Assembly: GCF_009827395.1 (NCBI RefSeq)
Contig: NZ_WTYX01000001.1
Location: 522,001-586,000 of the forward strand
Direction: 5' to 3'
Length of the DNA stretch: 64,000 nt
Origin: Pontixanthobacter aquaemixtae
Lineage (GTDB): Bacteria > Pseudomonadota > Alphaproteobacteria > Sphingomonadales > Sphingomonadaceae
Positions 25,440-34,941 of the stretch are shown in pieces. Made by a program: the position numbers and the translations under genes. The notes beneath the pieces are model-generated. The model did not search any database. It was not told the DNA's origin and saw only the letters and a list, made by a program, of their open reading frames with translations. Positions within the stretch are counted from its first letter, which is position 1, and each line of letters starts with the position of its first letter.

Positions 25440-26302
25440 TCGGCTTCTGCTCCATCTGCAACCGGAGGACGCAGAGTGGTCCAAGCGCGTTTGCTACGCA
25501 AGGATGACCACCAGCTCGCCGGGTTCCACTTGGTGCTGCCGTCGAGCGAAAATGTAATAAATTCAGCGCGGCCGCCCACATTTTCCAGCGGAACCGGGCC
25601 GCCAAGGCCTTGCTCGCCAATTGATGCCCTGCTGTCCGCCGAATGGTCGCGATTGTCGCCCATCATGAACACGTGGCCTTCGGGCACGGTGATCTCGGCA
25701 AAATTATCAAGCGGCTGGTTTCGCTTGTCATCGATAATCAGATAGCTTGCCCCGTTGGGAAGCGTTTCGCGCATGGTGGGCACTTCAAACACTTCGCGAC
25801 CATCGGGAAGTTTGGTGCGGTATTGTTCGAAATACCAGAGACAGTGGGTGCCGTCGCACAATTGTTCCGGATCAATCGGCAGTGCCATATTGGGCTCAAC
25901 CTGTTGCGGGACGGGGGTGCCGTTGAGGATAATCTGACCGTTGACCACGGCAATCGTATCGCCGGGAAGCGCGACCACGCGTTTGATGTAATCGGTGCCC
26001 GCATTCGGCGGAACGGCGATAACAATGTCGCCATATTCGGGCGTATCGGCCCAGACCCGTGTTTTGCCGCGCGGCAAGATGTGAAAGGATGCCGATACCC
26101 ACGACCAACCATAGGGGTATTTGCTGACCACCAAACGGTCACCGACCATCAGGTTCGGCAACATAGATGTGCTGGGGATATAAAAAGGTTTGGCGACAAG
26201 GCTGTGAAACGCCAGCACGGCGAGCAGCATCAATCCCAGCCCGCGTATTTCGCTGAGCCAGTTGATCTTTTCCTTGTCGTCTTTGGATTCTGTGTCTGTC
26301 AC
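25436..26302 (-). CDS. lepB: Signal peptidase I
   Basis: A 288-residue inner-membrane serine peptidase that removes signal peptides of secreted proteins. One membrane segment spans about 20-36; catalytic Ser46 lies in YIPSTSMLPN and catalytic Lys107 in DYIKRVVALPGD. Box E (GDNRDHSADSR) and the following WR-type region are present. The start codon is GTG, with no strong ribosome-binding site; no better start keeps the anchor. Placed after acpS (38-base gap) and overlapping the AI-2E gene, as in many alphaproteobacteria. Confidence 0.96.
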   Translation of the reverse strand: MTDTESKDDKEKINWLSEIRGLGLMLLAVLAFHSLVAKPFYIPSTSMLPNLMVGDRLVVSKYPYGWSWVSASFHILPRGKTRVWADTPEYGDIVIAVPPNAGTDYIKRVVALPGDTIAVVNGQIILNGTPVPQQVEPNMALPIDPEQLCDGTHCLWYFEQYRTKLPDGREVFEVPTMRETLPNGASYLIIDDKRNQPLDNFAEITVPEGHVFMMGDNRDHSADSRASIGEQGLGGPVPLENVGGRAEFITFSLDGSTKWNPASWWSSLRSKRAWTTLRPPVADGAEAE

Positions 26303-26339
26303 GCTGTTTCGTTGTTTTAAAAGTGGGGGACCGCCGCGA

Positions 26340-26741
26340 TTATCTGGGCACGGCCTCGATAATCACGAAGGCCTGCGCCCATGGATGATCGTCAGTGAGG
26401 GTAAGATGAATAACCGCCTCATGGCCGTCTGGCGTCAATTCGGCAAGCCGCGCGGCCGCTCCATTGGTAAGCGCGAGCGTGGGCGCGCCCGATTTCGCAT
26501 TCACCACGCCGATATCCTTCATATAGACGCCGCGGTAGAATCCGGTGCCGACCGCCTTGGAGAAGGCCTCCTTGGCGGCAAAGCGCTTCGCGTATGTGCC
26601 AGCGCGGGTGAAAGGACGCTTAGCGGCCTTGGCACGCTCGATCTCGGTAAAGCTGCGCTTTTCGAACCGTTCGCCATGACGGTCGAGAACGCCCTGAATG
26701 CGTTCGATATTGCAAAGGTCCGATCCGAGGCCGATGATCAT
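26340..26741 (-). CDS. acpS: Holo-[acyl-carrier-protein] synthase
   Basis: A 133-residue phosphopantetheinyl transferase that loads coenzyme A's pantetheine arm onto ACP. The Mg2+ ligands Asp8 ([12 protein letters not shown]) and Glu58 ([14 protein letters not shown]) are present, as is the [11 protein letters not shown] motif. Length is typical. The ribosome-binding site GAGGAG lies inside the last codons of the small membrane gene (stop at 26748), so translation is probably coupled to it. The usual order is pdxJ-acpS-lepB; here a small gene is inserted after pdxJ. Confidence 0.95.
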   Translation of the reverse strand: MIIGLGSDLCNIERIQGVLDRHGERFEKRSFTEIERAKAAKRPFTRAGTYAKRFAAKEAFSKAVGTGFYRGVYMKDIGVVNAKSGAPTLALTNGAAARLAELTPDGHEAVIHLTLTDDHPWAQAFVIIEAVPR

Positions 26742-26747
26742 AAAAAA

Positions 26748-26987
26748 CTACTCCTCATCGACTGCGTCCGACAACAGACCAACTAGCCACTGCTTGAACA
26801 AATAGATGGCCATTGCGGTAGCGAAAAACCCACCTAGAAATTTCAGCACGGAGACCATCTCACCTCTGTTCCAACCGGAGGTTGAGAGGTGGAGACCGAC
26901 TAATAGCAAAAAGAAAAACGAAAATAGAATTAGAAGAACATTTAAGCACCCTGAAAATCGGTCAAAGGATTCCCGACTTCCAATCAC
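26748..26987 (-). CDS. Small two-helix membrane protein of unknown function
   Basis: A 79-residue protein with two predicted membrane helices (about 14-34, rich in Leu/Phe, and 47-68) and an acidic end (SDAVDEE). I do not recognise a family. The DNA is clearly more AT-rich than its neighbours (A-rich runs on plus at 26900-26945). Its ATG overlaps the pdxJ stop by 4 bases and its end carries the acpS ribosome-binding site, so it is embedded in the operon despite the foreign composition. Overlap at both ends supports that it is translated. Confidence 0.62.
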   Translation of the reverse strand: MIGSRESFDRFSGCLNVLLILFSFFFLLLVGLHLSTSGWNRGEMVSVLKFLGGFFATAMAIYLFKQWLVGLLSDAVDEE

Positions 26988-27724
26988 CGCGCTTCATCCA
27001 TCAGTTCGCGCATCTTGCGCACGGCGTTTTCTAGCCCGACAAAAATCGCCTCGCCCATCAGATAATGCCCGATATTGAGTTCGGCCAATTGCGGGATCGC
27101 GGCAATCGGTTGGACATTCTCGTATGTCAGCCCATGCCCGGCATGCGGTTCGATTCCGTTTTTCGCAGCCAGCGCGGCCATATCGGAAATGCGTTTGAGT
27201 TCGGATGCCATCAGGTCGCGGTCACCGTCGAGATGCGCGTGGGCATATTCGCCGGTATGGAATTCGACCACCGGCGCGCCGAGCCGCAGCGCCGCGTCGA
27301 GCTGCCGCTCTTCCGCTTCAATAAACAGGCTGACCCGGATCCCGGCATCGGTCAGCCGGGCGACGATGGGCGCGATCCGGTTGTGCTGGCCCGCAGCATC
27401 CAGCCCGCCTTCAGTGGTCCGCTCTTCGCGTTTTTCGGGCACGATGCATGCCGCATGCGGTTTGTGGCGCAGCGCAATTTCGAGCATTTCGTCGGTCGCG
27501 GCCATTTCCAGATTGAGCGGAAGGTTGGTCGCATCCTGGATACGCTTCAGATCATCGTCGCGAATATGCCGCCGGTCTTCGCGCAAATGCGCAGTGATTC
27601 CGTCGCCGCCGACCGCAGCGACAATCTCTGCCGCGCGCACGGGATCGGGATGATCGCCGCCGCGCGCATTGCGGATTGTCGCGACGTGATCAATATTGAC
27701 GCCGAGGCGCAGCGGGGTTGGCAT
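26984..27724 (-). CDS. pdxJ: Pyridoxine 5'-phosphate synthase
   Basis: A 246-residue TIM-barrel enzyme that forms pyridoxine 5'-phosphate from deoxyxylulose phosphate and 3-amino-2-oxopropyl phosphate. Signatures: [18 protein letters not shown] at the N-terminus, [32 protein letters not shown] and [13 protein letters not shown], with the closing [16 protein letters not shown] phosphate-binding loop. Length is standard. It shares one base with the pyrE stop (TAATG) and overlaps the small membrane gene by 4 bases. Confidence 0.97.
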   Translation of the reverse strand: MPTPLRLGVNIDHVATIRNARGGDHPDPVRAAEIVAAVGGDGITAHLREDRRHIRDDDLKRIQDATNLPLNLEMAATDEMLEIALRHKPHAACIVPEKREERTTEGGLDAAGQHNRIAPIVARLTDAGIRVSLFIEAEERQLDAALRLGAPVVEFHTGEYAHAHLDGDRDLMASELKRISDMAALAAKNGIEPHAGHGLTYENVQPIAAIPQLAELNIGHYLMGEAIFVGLENAVRKMRELMDEAR

Positions 27725-28302
27725 TATTTCCGGCTTCCTGGCTTGGTCACAGGAATCGCGGCCAGTTCTGCAGGTACTTCATCGTCGGCATAAGTGGGGA
27801 AGGTGATCTCGACCAAGGCATGATAGGGTACGTCAAAACTGGCTTCGCCGCCGGTCCGGTTGACGACAGAGACCAGCGCAAGCACCTCTCCGCCTGCTTC
27901 TTCCACAGCTTTCATCGCTTCTTTTGAAGAAAGGCCAGTGGTGACGACATCTTCCACAACGATCACCTTTGCGCCCGGTTCGATGGCGAATCCGCGGCGC
28001 AGGCCAAAGGTGCCCTCCGGACGTTCGAGGAACATCGCGTCTTTGCTCAGCGCGCGGCCCATTTCATGGCCGATAATAATGCCGCCCATCGCTGGCGAAA
28101 TTACCACGTCCACCGCCTCGCGAATGGCGCGTGGGAGCTTGGCGGCAAGCGCCGATGCGAGTCGGCCAGCGCGCATCGGGTCCATCAACACCCGCGCACA
28201 TTGCAAATAATGGCCACTATGGCGGCCGGAAGAGAGCATAAAGTGGCCTTCGAGCAACGCTTCGCTGGCTCTGAATTCGGAGAGAACTTCGTCTTCTGTC
28301 AT
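27724..28302 (-). CDS. pyrE: Orotate phosphoribosyltransferase
   Basis: A 192-residue type I phosphoribosyltransferase that makes OMP from orotate and PRPP in pyrimidine synthesis. The PRPP loop is [17 protein letters not shown], the substrate-side loop is [18 protein letters not shown], and [19 protein letters not shown] is also present. First gene of the long minus-strand operon; the 195-base gap upstream is shared with the divergent ctaC gene. pyrC, another pyrimidine gene, is at 47.6 kb. Confidence 0.95.
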   Translation of the reverse strand: MTEDEVLSEFRASEALLEGHFMLSSGRHSGHYLQCARVLMDPMRAGRLASALAAKLPRAIREAVDVVISPAMGGIIIGHEMGRALSKDAMFLERPEGTFGLRRGFAIEPGAKVIVVEDVVTTGLSSKEAMKAVEEAGGEVLALVSVVNRTGGEASFDVPYHALVEITFPTYADDEVPAELAAIPVTKPGSRK

Positions 28303-28376
28303 GGTGATTTAACGGTAATCCTGCGGTTGGTTGCCGGTTTGACAACATGGCTTGCGTATTTTTCTCCTAGAAGCGC

Positions 28377-28405
28377 TTGAGACAGCGGGCAAGCATGCGT
28401 ATAGG
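28377..28405 (+). promoter_or_regulatory. Candidate sigma-70 promoter of the cytochrome oxidase cluster
   Basis: TTGAGA at 28377-28382 and TATAGG at 28400-28405 are separated by 17 bases, in the divergent gap before ctaC (start 28498). This would give a leader of about 85 bases. A second TTGACA at 28339-28344 has no good -10. The assignment is by consensus only. Confidence 0.42.
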
Positions 28406-28497
28406 CGCGGCTGAATGGTCCCCATATCTGCTGGATAGGGGGATGGGCGGGGCGGCATCTTGCGGCTCTGTGCAATTAAGACAGAAAGCGGAGACGC

Positions 28498-29523
28498 ATG
28501 AATTTCGGTGACTGGCCCAAGGCGGCTCTTCGGATTGTAACAACTCTGTGGGCGGCAGCCCTGCTGGCTCTCGCCCCGCAAGTGGCGCTGGCTCAGGATG
28601 AAGCTGCTGACGCGCCCGTTGCTGCAGCAGAAACGACGGAAACTGAAGCGGCAGAGGCTCCGGCTTACACCCCGCTTGGCCCCGAACATATCAAAGGTGT
28701 TCCCGAAGCGGGCGGCATCGATTTCCAGCCGCAATATACCGATGACGGTCAGTTCGCCTATAAGATGCACACCTATCTGCTGGTGCCGGTAATCACCGTT
28801 ATCAGCCTGTTTGTTCTTGCGCTGCTTCTGTGGGTCGTTGTCCGTTATCGCCGGAAAGCGAATCCCGAACCGTCGAAAACCACGCACAACACTTTCATCG
28901 AAGTTGTCTGGACGCTGGTTCCGGTCCTGATTCTGGTGGGAATTGCAATTCCGTCGATCACACTGCTGGCGCGCCAGTTCGAAACCGCACCTGAAGATGC
29001 GGTAACGATCAAGGCGACCGGTTATCAGTGGTACTGGGGTTACAGCTATCCGGATTACGGCGAATTCGAAGTGATTTCGAACATGCTTTCCGATGAAGAT
29101 GCAGACGCCAATGGCGAACCTCGCAATCTGGCGGTGGATAACCGGATGGTTGTTCCGGCAAATACACCGATCCGTTTGCAGACGACATCGGCAGACGTGA
29201 TTCACGCATTTGCTGTTCCCTCTCTGTGGTTCAAGATTGACGCTGTGCCCGGCCGCCTGAACGAGCGTCTGCTGACGATCAACGAGCCAGGCATTTATTA
29301 CGGCCAATGTTCCGAACTTTGCGGCATCAAGCACGGCTTTATGCCAATCGCCGTAGAGGCCCTTCCGCGCGAACAGTTTGAAGCGTGGATTGTCTCGAAA
29401 GGCGGGACCATTGGCGGGGCCGACGCGGCCGCTGAAGACGCGCAATCGGCTGCAGACGCCGCTGCTGCAGGCGATGCTGCTGGTGCGGTGGAAGCCGAAA
29501 CCGCAGAAGCCGCTGCTGAATAA
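28498..29523 (+). CDS. ctaC: Cytochrome c oxidase subunit II
   Basis: A 341-residue membrane protein with a signal peptide (cleavage near AQDE, residue 32), two membrane helices (about 90-115, 137-158) and a periplasmic cupredoxin domain. CuA ligands are visible: His236, then Cys271, Glu273, Cys275, His279 and Met282 in CSELCGIKHGFM. The aromatic stretch GYQWYWGYSYPD mediates electron entry. The C-terminal ~38 residues are an Ala/Glu/Asp-rich low-complexity tail not found in minimal CtaC. First gene of the aa3 oxidase cluster, 37 bases before ctaD. Confidence 0.97.
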   Translation: MNFGDWPKAALRIVTTLWAAALLALAPQVALAQDEAADAPVAAAETTETEAAEAPAYTPLGPEHIKGVPEAGGIDFQPQYTDDGQFAYKMHTYLLVPVITVISLFVLALLLWVVVRYRRKANPEPSKTTHNTFIEVVWTLVPVLILVGIAIPSITLLARQFETAPEDAVTIKATGYQWYWGYSYPDYGEFEVISNMLSDEDADANGEPRNLAVDNRMVVPANTPIRLQTTSADVIHAFAVPSLWFKIDAVPGRLNERLLTINEPGIYYGQCSELCGIKHGFMPIAVEALPREQFEAWIVSKGGTIGGADAAAEDAQSAADAAAAGDAAGAVEAETAEAAAE

Positions 29524-29560
29524 GCCCGAACGAATTTCAAAGAAGGTTTAGAGAAACACC

Positions 29561-31255
29561 ATGGCAGACACAGCCGCAACCAACCCCGGTCACGATGACC
29601 ATGCTGATCACAAGCCCGGATTCTTCGCGCGTTGGTTCATGTCGACCAACCACAAGGATATCGGCACACTCTATCTGATCTTCGCCATTATGGCGGGTGT
29701 CATTGGTGGTGTGATTTCCGGCGTAATGCGGATGGAGCTTGCGGCTCCGGGTATTCAATATCTGGGTTGGTGGGTCGATATGCTCGGCGGTGAAGCCAGC
29801 CTCGATGCCAATCTGCATATGTGGAACGTTTTCATCACTGCCCACGGCCTGATCATGGTTTTCTTCATGGTTATGCCGGCGATGATTGGCGGTTTTGGTA
29901 ACTGGTTCGTGCCGCTGATGATCGGTGCACCCGATATGGCGTTCCCGCGGATGAACAACATCTCGTTCTGGCTCACCGTGGCCGGTTTCCTGAGCCTGAT
30001 GTTCTCGATGTTTGTGCCGGGCGGTCCTTCGGGCCTTGGTGCCGGCGTGGGTTGGACGGTCTATGCGCCGCTTTCGACCGGATATTCGCCGGGGCCAGCG
30101 GTCGATTTCGCGATCTTCTCGCTTCACTTGGCCGGCGCAGGTTCGATCCTGGGTGCGACCAACTTCATCACCACCATTTTCAACATGCGCGCGCCGGGTA
30201 TGACCCTGCACAAAATGCCGCTGTTTGTCTGGTCGGTTTTGGTCACTGCGTTCCTGCTGTTGCTCGCGCTTCCTGTGCTTGCCGCGGCGATCACCATGCT
30301 GCTGACCGATCGCAACTTTGAAACGACATTCTTCAACCCAGCCGGTGGCGGTGATCCGGTGCTGTATCAGCACTTGTTCTGGTTCTTCGGCCACCCAGAA
30401 GTTTACATCATGATCCTGCCCGGCTTCGGCATGATCAGCCAGATCGTGGCGACCTTCAGCCGCAAGCCGGTGTTCGGTTACCTCGGCATGGCCTATGCGA
30501 TGGTCGCGATTGGTGTGGTCGGCTTCGTCGTCTGGGCACACCACATGTACACCGTGGGTATGGACGTGAATACGAAGATGTATTTCACGGCGGCCACGAT
30601 GGTCATCGCGGTTCCGACCGGCGTGAAAATCTTCAGCTGGATCGCAACCATGTGGGGCGGTTCGCTTGAATTCAAATCGCCGCTCGTATGGTCGCTGGGC
30701 TTCATCTTCCTGTTCACCGTTGGCGGTGTAACCGGTGTGGTGCTGGCCAATGGCGGCGTCGACGACAATCTGCACGACACATATTATGTGGTCGCTCACT
30801 TCCACTACGTATTGTCGATGGGTGCGGTGTTCTCGCTCTTCGCGGGCTTCTATTACTGGTTCCCGAAAATGAGCGGCCGGATGCACAGCGAATTTCTGGC
30901 GCACCTGCATTTCTGGGTGTTCTTCATCGGCGTGAACATCATCTTCTTCCCGCAGCACTTCCTGGGCATCCAGGGCATGCCGCGCCGTATCCCGGATTAT
31001 AACCCTGCGTTCGAGTACTGGAACCACATCTCCTCGATCGGATATATGGTGATGGCGATCTCGATTGTGATCTTCTTCGTCAATCTGATCTACTCGTTCA
31101 CGGTGGGCAAGAAGGCCGCTGACAATCCATGGGGCGAAGGCGCGACCACGCTCGAATGGACATTGTCCTCGCCTCCGCCTTACCACCAGTTCGAAACACT
31201 GCCGGTGATCGAAGATCATCACGATTATCACGATCACCGTCCTGCAAGCGCATAA
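29561..31255 (+). CDS. ctaD: Cytochrome c oxidase subunit I (aa3 type)
   Basis: A 564-residue catalytic subunit with 12 helices that reduces O2 and pumps protons. Heme/CuB ligand regions: [14 protein letters not shown] (His of low-spin heme), [18 protein letters not shown] (Glu of the D-channel and the cross-linked His/Tyr motif), [13 protein letters not shown] (CuB histidines) and PTGVKIFSW (K-channel Lys). The HPEV glutamate marks an A1-type oxidase. Near the end [12 protein letters not shown] holds the heme histidines. It ends with a His/Asp-rich tail. It is preceded by GAAGGTT as ribosome-binding site. Confidence 0.98.
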   Translation: MADTAATNPGHDDHADHKPGFFARWFMSTNHKDIGTLYLIFAIMAGVIGGVISGVMRMELAAPGIQYLGWWVDMLGGEASLDANLHMWNVFITAHGLIMVFFMVMPAMIGGFGNWFVPLMIGAPDMAFPRMNNISFWLTVAGFLSLMFSMFVPGGPSGLGAGVGWTVYAPLSTGYSPGPAVDFAIFSLHLAGAGSILGATNFITTIFNMRAPGMTLHKMPLFVWSVLVTAFLLLLALPVLAAAITMLLTDRNFETTFFNPAGGGDPVLYQHLFWFFGHPEVYIMILPGFGMISQIVATFSRKPVFGYLGMAYAMVAIGVVGFVVWAHHMYTVGMDVNTKMYFTAATMVIAVPTGVKIFSWIATMWGGSLEFKSPLVWSLGFIFLFTVGGVTGVVLANGGVDDNLHDTYYVVAHFHYVLSMGAVFSLFAGFYYWFPKMSGRMHSEFLAHLHFWVFFIGVNIIFFPQHFLGIQGMPRRIPDYNPAFEYWNHISSIGYMVMAISIVIFFVNLIYSFTVGKKAADNPWGEGATTLEWTLSSPPPYHQFETLPVIEDHHDYHDHRPASA

Positions 31256-31365
31256 GCGCTGAAGGCTTCCGGCAGCGGAAGCGCGACTATCACGATGGGG
31301 AGGGGCGTATCGGAAACGGTGCGCCCTCCCTTTATGAGGAACGACCGCGACAGCGCATTGAGCCG

Positions 31366-32292
31366 ATGACCGTATCGACCACCTCTTCGGGGCAGACCCT
31401 ACCGGCGGACTGGCGCGACTTTTTTGCGCTGACCAAGCCGCGAGTGATGACCTTGGTGATTTTCACCGGGCTGTGCGGCCTGCTGGCGGCCCCCGGATCG
31501 ATCCATCCGGTGATCGGATTTACCGCGATTTTCTGCATCGCGATTGGTGCGGGCGGGGCGGCCGCGCTCAACCAATGGTGGGAAGCGGATCTCGACGCAG
31601 GGATGAAGCGCACAGCCGCACGCCCGCTGCCAGCCGGAAGGCTCGTGCGCGAGGATGCACGCAATTTCGGCATTTTGCTCTCGGCGGCATCGGTCGGTGT
31701 GATGGGGCTCGGCGTGGGGTGGCTCGCGGCCGGAATCCTGGCTGTTTCAATTGTCTATTACGCGGTTGTCTACACAATCTGGCTCAAACCGCGCACGCCG
31801 CAGAACATCGTAATTGGCGGCGGGGCCGGGGCATTTCCGCCGATGATCGGGTGGATTGCCGTGACCGGTGACATCACCGCGATGCCGGTGCTTCTGTTCG
31901 CGATTATCTTCTTCTGGACACCGCCGCATTTCTGGGCGCTGGCGCTGTTTGTGCAGAGTGACTATGCCAAGGTCGGCATCCCGATGATGCCGGTGGTAAA
32001 AGGCGAAGCCTCCACTCGCAGACAGATACTCGCTTACTCGATCCTGCTGCTCCCGCTGGCTGCCGCGCCTTGGTTCATCGGCGGAACCGCAGCGATTTAC
32101 GGAATTTCCGCATTGGTGCTTTCCGCGCTATTCCTCGCGCTGTCGCTGCCGGTCGCGTTTCGCCGGTCGCAGCCTGATGACACGATGAAGCCGGAAAAAC
32201 GGCTCTTCGCCTTTAGTATCGTCTATCTCTTCGCGCTGTTCGCAGCGCTCGTTGCAGACCGTGTCGCTTTCTATCAAGGATGGATATCATGA
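31366..32292 (+). CDS. ctaB: Protoheme IX farnesyltransferase (heme O synthase)
   Basis: A 308-residue UbiA-superfamily prenyltransferase with about nine helices that adds farnesyl to heme B, the first step to heme A for this oxidase. The first acidic motif [15 protein letters not shown] has Asn69, Asp75 and Asp77; the second region is [28 protein letters not shown]. The frame is open to 31129 inside ctaD, but ATG 31366 begins the family N-terminus ([14 protein letters not shown]). The gap of 110 bases after ctaD holds nothing evident. The stop overlaps the next small ORF (ATGA). Confidence 0.96.
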   Translation: MTVSTTSSGQTLPADWRDFFALTKPRVMTLVIFTGLCGLLAAPGSIHPVIGFTAIFCIAIGAGGAAALNQWWEADLDAGMKRTAARPLPAGRLVREDARNFGILLSAASVGVMGLGVGWLAAGILAVSIVYYAVVYTIWLKPRTPQNIVIGGGAGAFPPMIGWIAVTGDITAMPVLLFAIIFFWTPPHFWALALFVQSDYAKVGIPMMPVVKGEASTRRQILAYSILLLPLAAAPWFIGGTAAIYGISALVLSALFLALSLPVAFRRSQPDDTMKPEKRLFAFSIVYLFALFAALVADRVAFYQGWIS

Positions 32293-32420
32293 CCCTGACT
32301 CCCGAAGAACAAGCCGAAATCCAGCGCCGTCAAAAGAGCCGCAATCTGGCTGTTGGCGGGGTGCTGCTGTTTTTTGTCGTTCTGTTTTACGCGATCACGA
32401 TTGTTCGCATGGGTGATTGA
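32289..32420 (+). CDS. 43-residue membrane peptide between ctaB and ctaG (CoxF-like)
   Basis: A 43-codon ORF: a charged N-terminus ([15 protein letters not shown]) followed by one membrane helix (about 20-40, [18 protein letters not shown]). Its ATG overlaps the ctaB stop (ATGA) and its stop is 2 bases before the ctaG ATG, so it is tightly coupled to both. Many alphaproteobacterial oxidase clusters hold a similar short ORF here, called CoxF in some; sequence-family identity is my recollection. A role in oxidase assembly is inferred from position. Confidence 0.8.
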   Translation: MTLTPEEQAEIQRRQKSRNLAVGGVLLFFVVLFYAITIVRMGD

Positions 32421-32422
32421 CG

Positions 32423-33007
32423 ATGACCGGCATCGCGCTTGAGCAGAAAAATCTGAAGACCGGCCTGTTCGCTTTTGCGGGCGCGCTTGCCATGCTCGGC
32501 ATGGGCTATGCAGCGGTGCCGCTATATGATCTGTTCTGCCGGGTGACCGGGTTTGGCGGAACCACCCAGCAAGCGACCGAAGCGGACGCCGATCTGGCCG
32601 AACGGATGGCCCTGTCGGCAGGCGGAAAGTCCATTTCCATTCGCTTCGACGCGTCGATCGCACGCGACGTGCCGTGGACATTCACACCCGAAAGATCGAC
32701 CGAAACCGTGCAGATCGGGCAGCGCGATTTGGCATTCTATATCGCCCGTAACGACAGCAAAGTCCCGATCACCGGCACCGCGACTTTCAATGTGGAACCC
32801 GAACAGGCAGGCATCTATTTCAACAAGATCCAGTGTTTCTGTTTCACCGAACAAACGCTTCAACCAGGTGAGGAAGTGCGCATGCCGGTGCTGTTCTATG
32901 TCGATCCCGCGATCATGCAGGACGAGAACACCAAGGATATTGAACAGATCACCCTGAGCTACACCTTCCACAAATCAGAGAATAGCGCGGAGAAACCCGC
33001 TTCGTAA
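32423..33007 (+). CDS. ctaG: Cytochrome c oxidase assembly protein CtaG/Cox11
   Basis: A 194-residue copper chaperone that delivers Cu to the CuB site of subunit I. One N-terminal membrane helix (about 13-35) anchors a periplasmic Ig-like domain. The Cu-binding Cys138 and Cys140 lie in IQCFCFTEQTLQPGE; the conserved YDLFCRVTGFGG follows the helix. Length is typical. ATG 32423 is preferred over a TTG 6 bases earlier. 80 bases separate it from ctaE. Confidence 0.97.
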   Translation: MTGIALEQKNLKTGLFAFAGALAMLGMGYAAVPLYDLFCRVTGFGGTTQQATEADADLAERMALSAGGKSISIRFDASIARDVPWTFTPERSTETVQIGQRDLAFYIARNDSKVPITGTATFNVEPEQAGIYFNKIQCFCFTEQTLQPGEEVRMPVLFYVDPAIMQDENTKDIEQITLSYTFHKSENSAEKPAS

Positions 33008-33087
33008 CACTGGACCTTGGGTGCATGGGCGACTAAGGGCAGTGACTAGATTTCAGACTAACCAGTTCCGACAGGACGAGAATTTTC

Positions 33088-33975
33088 ATGGCTGGCACTA
33101 AGAACCACGATTACCACATTCTGGAACCCGATATTTGGCCGCTGATCGGCGCCTTTGCAGCGCTGACGTTTACCAGCGGTATGGTGCTCTACATGCACGA
33201 AATGGCCAATGCGCATCTTGTGCTGGGCCTTGGCATTGCGGGCCTGATCGCAACCTTCTTTAGCTGGTTCGCCAATATCGTTCGTGAAGCTGAGGGCGGC
33301 GATCATACGCCTGTCGTGCAGCTGCATATGCGCTACGGAATGATCCTGTTTATCGCTTCCGAAGTGATGTTCTTTGTCGGCTGGTTCTGGAGCTGGTTCG
33401 ACTTTTCGCTGTTCCCGCAACCGATCCAGCTGGTCGAACAGACCGCAGCGGACGGGACCGTTTCGACCGTCACCCAAAGCCTGTTTGGTCAGGAAGGTGC
33501 GGCGGCGATTACGCAGTGGCCGCCAAAAGGCCTCGAAGTTCTCAACGCGTTCGACCTTCCGCTGCTCAACACGCTGATCCTGCTGTGTTCGGGTACCACG
33601 GTTACCTGGGCGCACCACTCGCTGATTCACGGTGATCGCGATGGCCTGAAAAAAGGCCTTTGGGCGACGATCCTGCTGGGCCTCGTGTTCACTGCTGTTC
33701 AGGCATATGAATACAGCCACGCATCCTTCGGCTTTGGCGGAAACACCTATAGCTCGGCCTTCTACATGGCGACCGGTTTCCACGGCTTCCACGTATTGAT
33801 TGGCACGATCTTCCTGATTGTTTGCCTGTTCCGTACTTACAAAGGACACTTCACCCCGCGCCAGCACTTCGGCTTCGAAGCTGCGGCATGGTATTGGCAC
33901 TTTGTCGACGTGGTGTGGTTGTTCCTGTTCGTTGCCGTTTACGTCTGGGGCGGCTGGGGCGCCGAGATCCACTAA
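33088..33975 (+). CDS. ctaE: Cytochrome c oxidase subunit III
   Basis: A 295-residue subunit with seven helices, part of the aa3 core. Recognisable segments: HDYHILEPDIWPLIGAF at the N-terminus, MRYGMILFIASEVMFFVGWFW, WAHHSLIHGDRDGL, SSAFYMATGFHGFHVLIGT and the C-terminal AAAWYWHFVDVVWLFLFVAVYVWG. SEVMFF holds the conserved glutamate. Followed after 11 bases by the DUF983 gene. Confidence 0.97.
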   Translation: MAGTKNHDYHILEPDIWPLIGAFAALTFTSGMVLYMHEMANAHLVLGLGIAGLIATFFSWFANIVREAEGGDHTPVVQLHMRYGMILFIASEVMFFVGWFWSWFDFSLFPQPIQLVEQTAADGTVSTVTQSLFGQEGAAAITQWPPKGLEVLNAFDLPLLNTLILLCSGTTVTWAHHSLIHGDRDGLKKGLWATILLGLVFTAVQAYEYSHASFGFGGNTYSSAFYMATGFHGFHVLIGTIFLIVCLFRTYKGHFTPRQHFGFEAAAWYWHFVDVVWLFLFVAVYVWGGWGAEIH

Positions 33976-33986
33976 CGGGCGGAATA

Positions 33987-34370
33987 ATGACCGGGGAAAC
34001 TCCCAACAGCAAAGGGCAGCCTTCCATAGGACGGGCTGCCCTTTTCGGTTTGTGTCCGCGCTGCGGAGAGCCGACCCTGTTTGACGGGATTGCACAATTC
34101 GCCCCCAAATGCGGATCGTGCGATCTCAACTATTCCGCTTTCAATGTGGGGGACGGGCCGGCCGGGTTCCTGACATTGATAATCGGCGCGGTGGTTGTCG
34201 GCCTTGCGCTTTGGCTGGAAGTCAAAGTCGCCCCGCCGTTCTGGGTTCACGCGGTCATCTGGATTCCGGTGGTGGTTGGTTTGGTCTTCTATGGCTTACG
34301 CGCGGCCAAGGCGGCGCTGCTTTATGCCGAGTTCAACAGCGAAGCGGGCGAATCGAGGAACAAGCAATGA
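33987..34370 (+). CDS. DUF983 membrane protein
   Basis: A 127-residue protein with an N-terminal metal-ribbon (Cys23, Cys26, Cys42, Cys45 in GLCPRCGEPTLF and KCGSCDLNY) and two membrane helices. This matches the DUF983 family found between ctaE and surf1 in alphaproteobacterial oxidase clusters; an assembly function is inferred from that constant position. ATG 33987 is chosen; the open frame extends to 33822 inside ctaE. The stop overlaps the surf1 ATG (ATGA). Confidence 0.9.
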   Translation: MTGETPNSKGQPSIGRAALFGLCPRCGEPTLFDGIAQFAPKCGSCDLNYSAFNVGDGPAGFLTLIIGAVVVGLALWLEVKVAPPFWVHAVIWIPVVVGLVFYGLRAAKAALLYAEFNSEAGESRNKQ

Positions 34371-34939
34371 GCCTGCGCTCCATCCCTTTGATCCCGACCA
34401 TTCTTGTTGTGGCTTGCGCCGCGATCATGGTTGCGCTGGGTTTCTGGCAACTCGGACGGGCAGACGAGAAAGAGCTGCTGCTCGCGCGGTACAAAGGCGT
34501 GCCGGAGAATGCGGAACCAATTGCCTACCCGGAAAATGACGAGGCGCTGGAGCAGGGATTGTATCGCCCGACTTCGGCCAATTGCACCGAGGTTGTTGGC
34601 ACACGATCAACTGCGGGCACCAACCGCGTGGGTGCGAAGGGCTGGGCGCATATTGCGCAGTGCCAGCTCGATAGCGGGTTCGAGGCGGATATTGCCCTGG
34701 GCTGGTCGCGCAATCCCGATGCACCGGAATGGAGCGGCGGAGAAGTCACCGGCACGCTTGCGCCAGGCGGAAAAATCGTCGCCTCCCCGCCGCTGGCCGA
34801 TCTCGGTCCGTTGGCAAAACCCGATCCGGAAGATCTGCCCAACAATCACATGGCCTATGCGGTGCAATGGTTCCTGTTCGCGCTAACTGCGTTGGTTATC
34901 TATGGCCTGGCGCTGAGATACCGGTCGCGAAAAGAATAG
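34367..34939 (+). CDS. SURF1 family oxidase assembly protein
   Basis: A 190-residue membrane protein of the SURF1/Shy1 family, which aids heme A insertion into subunit I. Two membrane helices bracket a periplasmic domain: near residues 7-25 (ILVVACAAIMVALGFWQLGRADEK, with the family's GFWQLGR) and 165-185 (HMAYAVQWFLFALTALVIYG, family Y-x2-QWF motif). It is shorter than usual (~230-250). Overlaps the DUF983 stop by 4 bases; converges on the AHSA1-like gene. Confidence 0.93.
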   Translation: MSLRSIPLIPTILVVACAAIMVALGFWQLGRADEKELLLARYKGVPENAEPIAYPENDEALEQGLYRPTSANCTEVVGTRSTAGTNRVGAKGWAHIAQCQLDSGFEADIALGWSRNPDAPEWSGGEVTGTLAPGGKIVASPPLADLGPLAKPDPEDLPNNHMAYAVQWFLFALTALVIYGLALRYRSRKE

Positions 34940-34941
34940 GC

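Noticed and set aside
28394-28510. Short plus-strand ORF overlapping the ctaC start
   Set aside because: 38 codons with no ribosome-binding site or recognisable motif; it overlaps the ctaC start out of frame.
28309-29445. A 378-codon minus-strand frame opposite ctaC
   Set aside because: Antisense shadow of ctaC; the translation has no recognisable domain and its start covers the divergent promoter gap.
29537-31237. A 566-codon open frame on the minus strand opposite ctaD
   Set aside because: It mirrors ctaD almost exactly; the translation is rich in His, Arg, Asp and Glu with no fold-like pattern. Strong codon bias of the sense gene in GC-rich DNA creates such antisense frames. The sense gene is certain.
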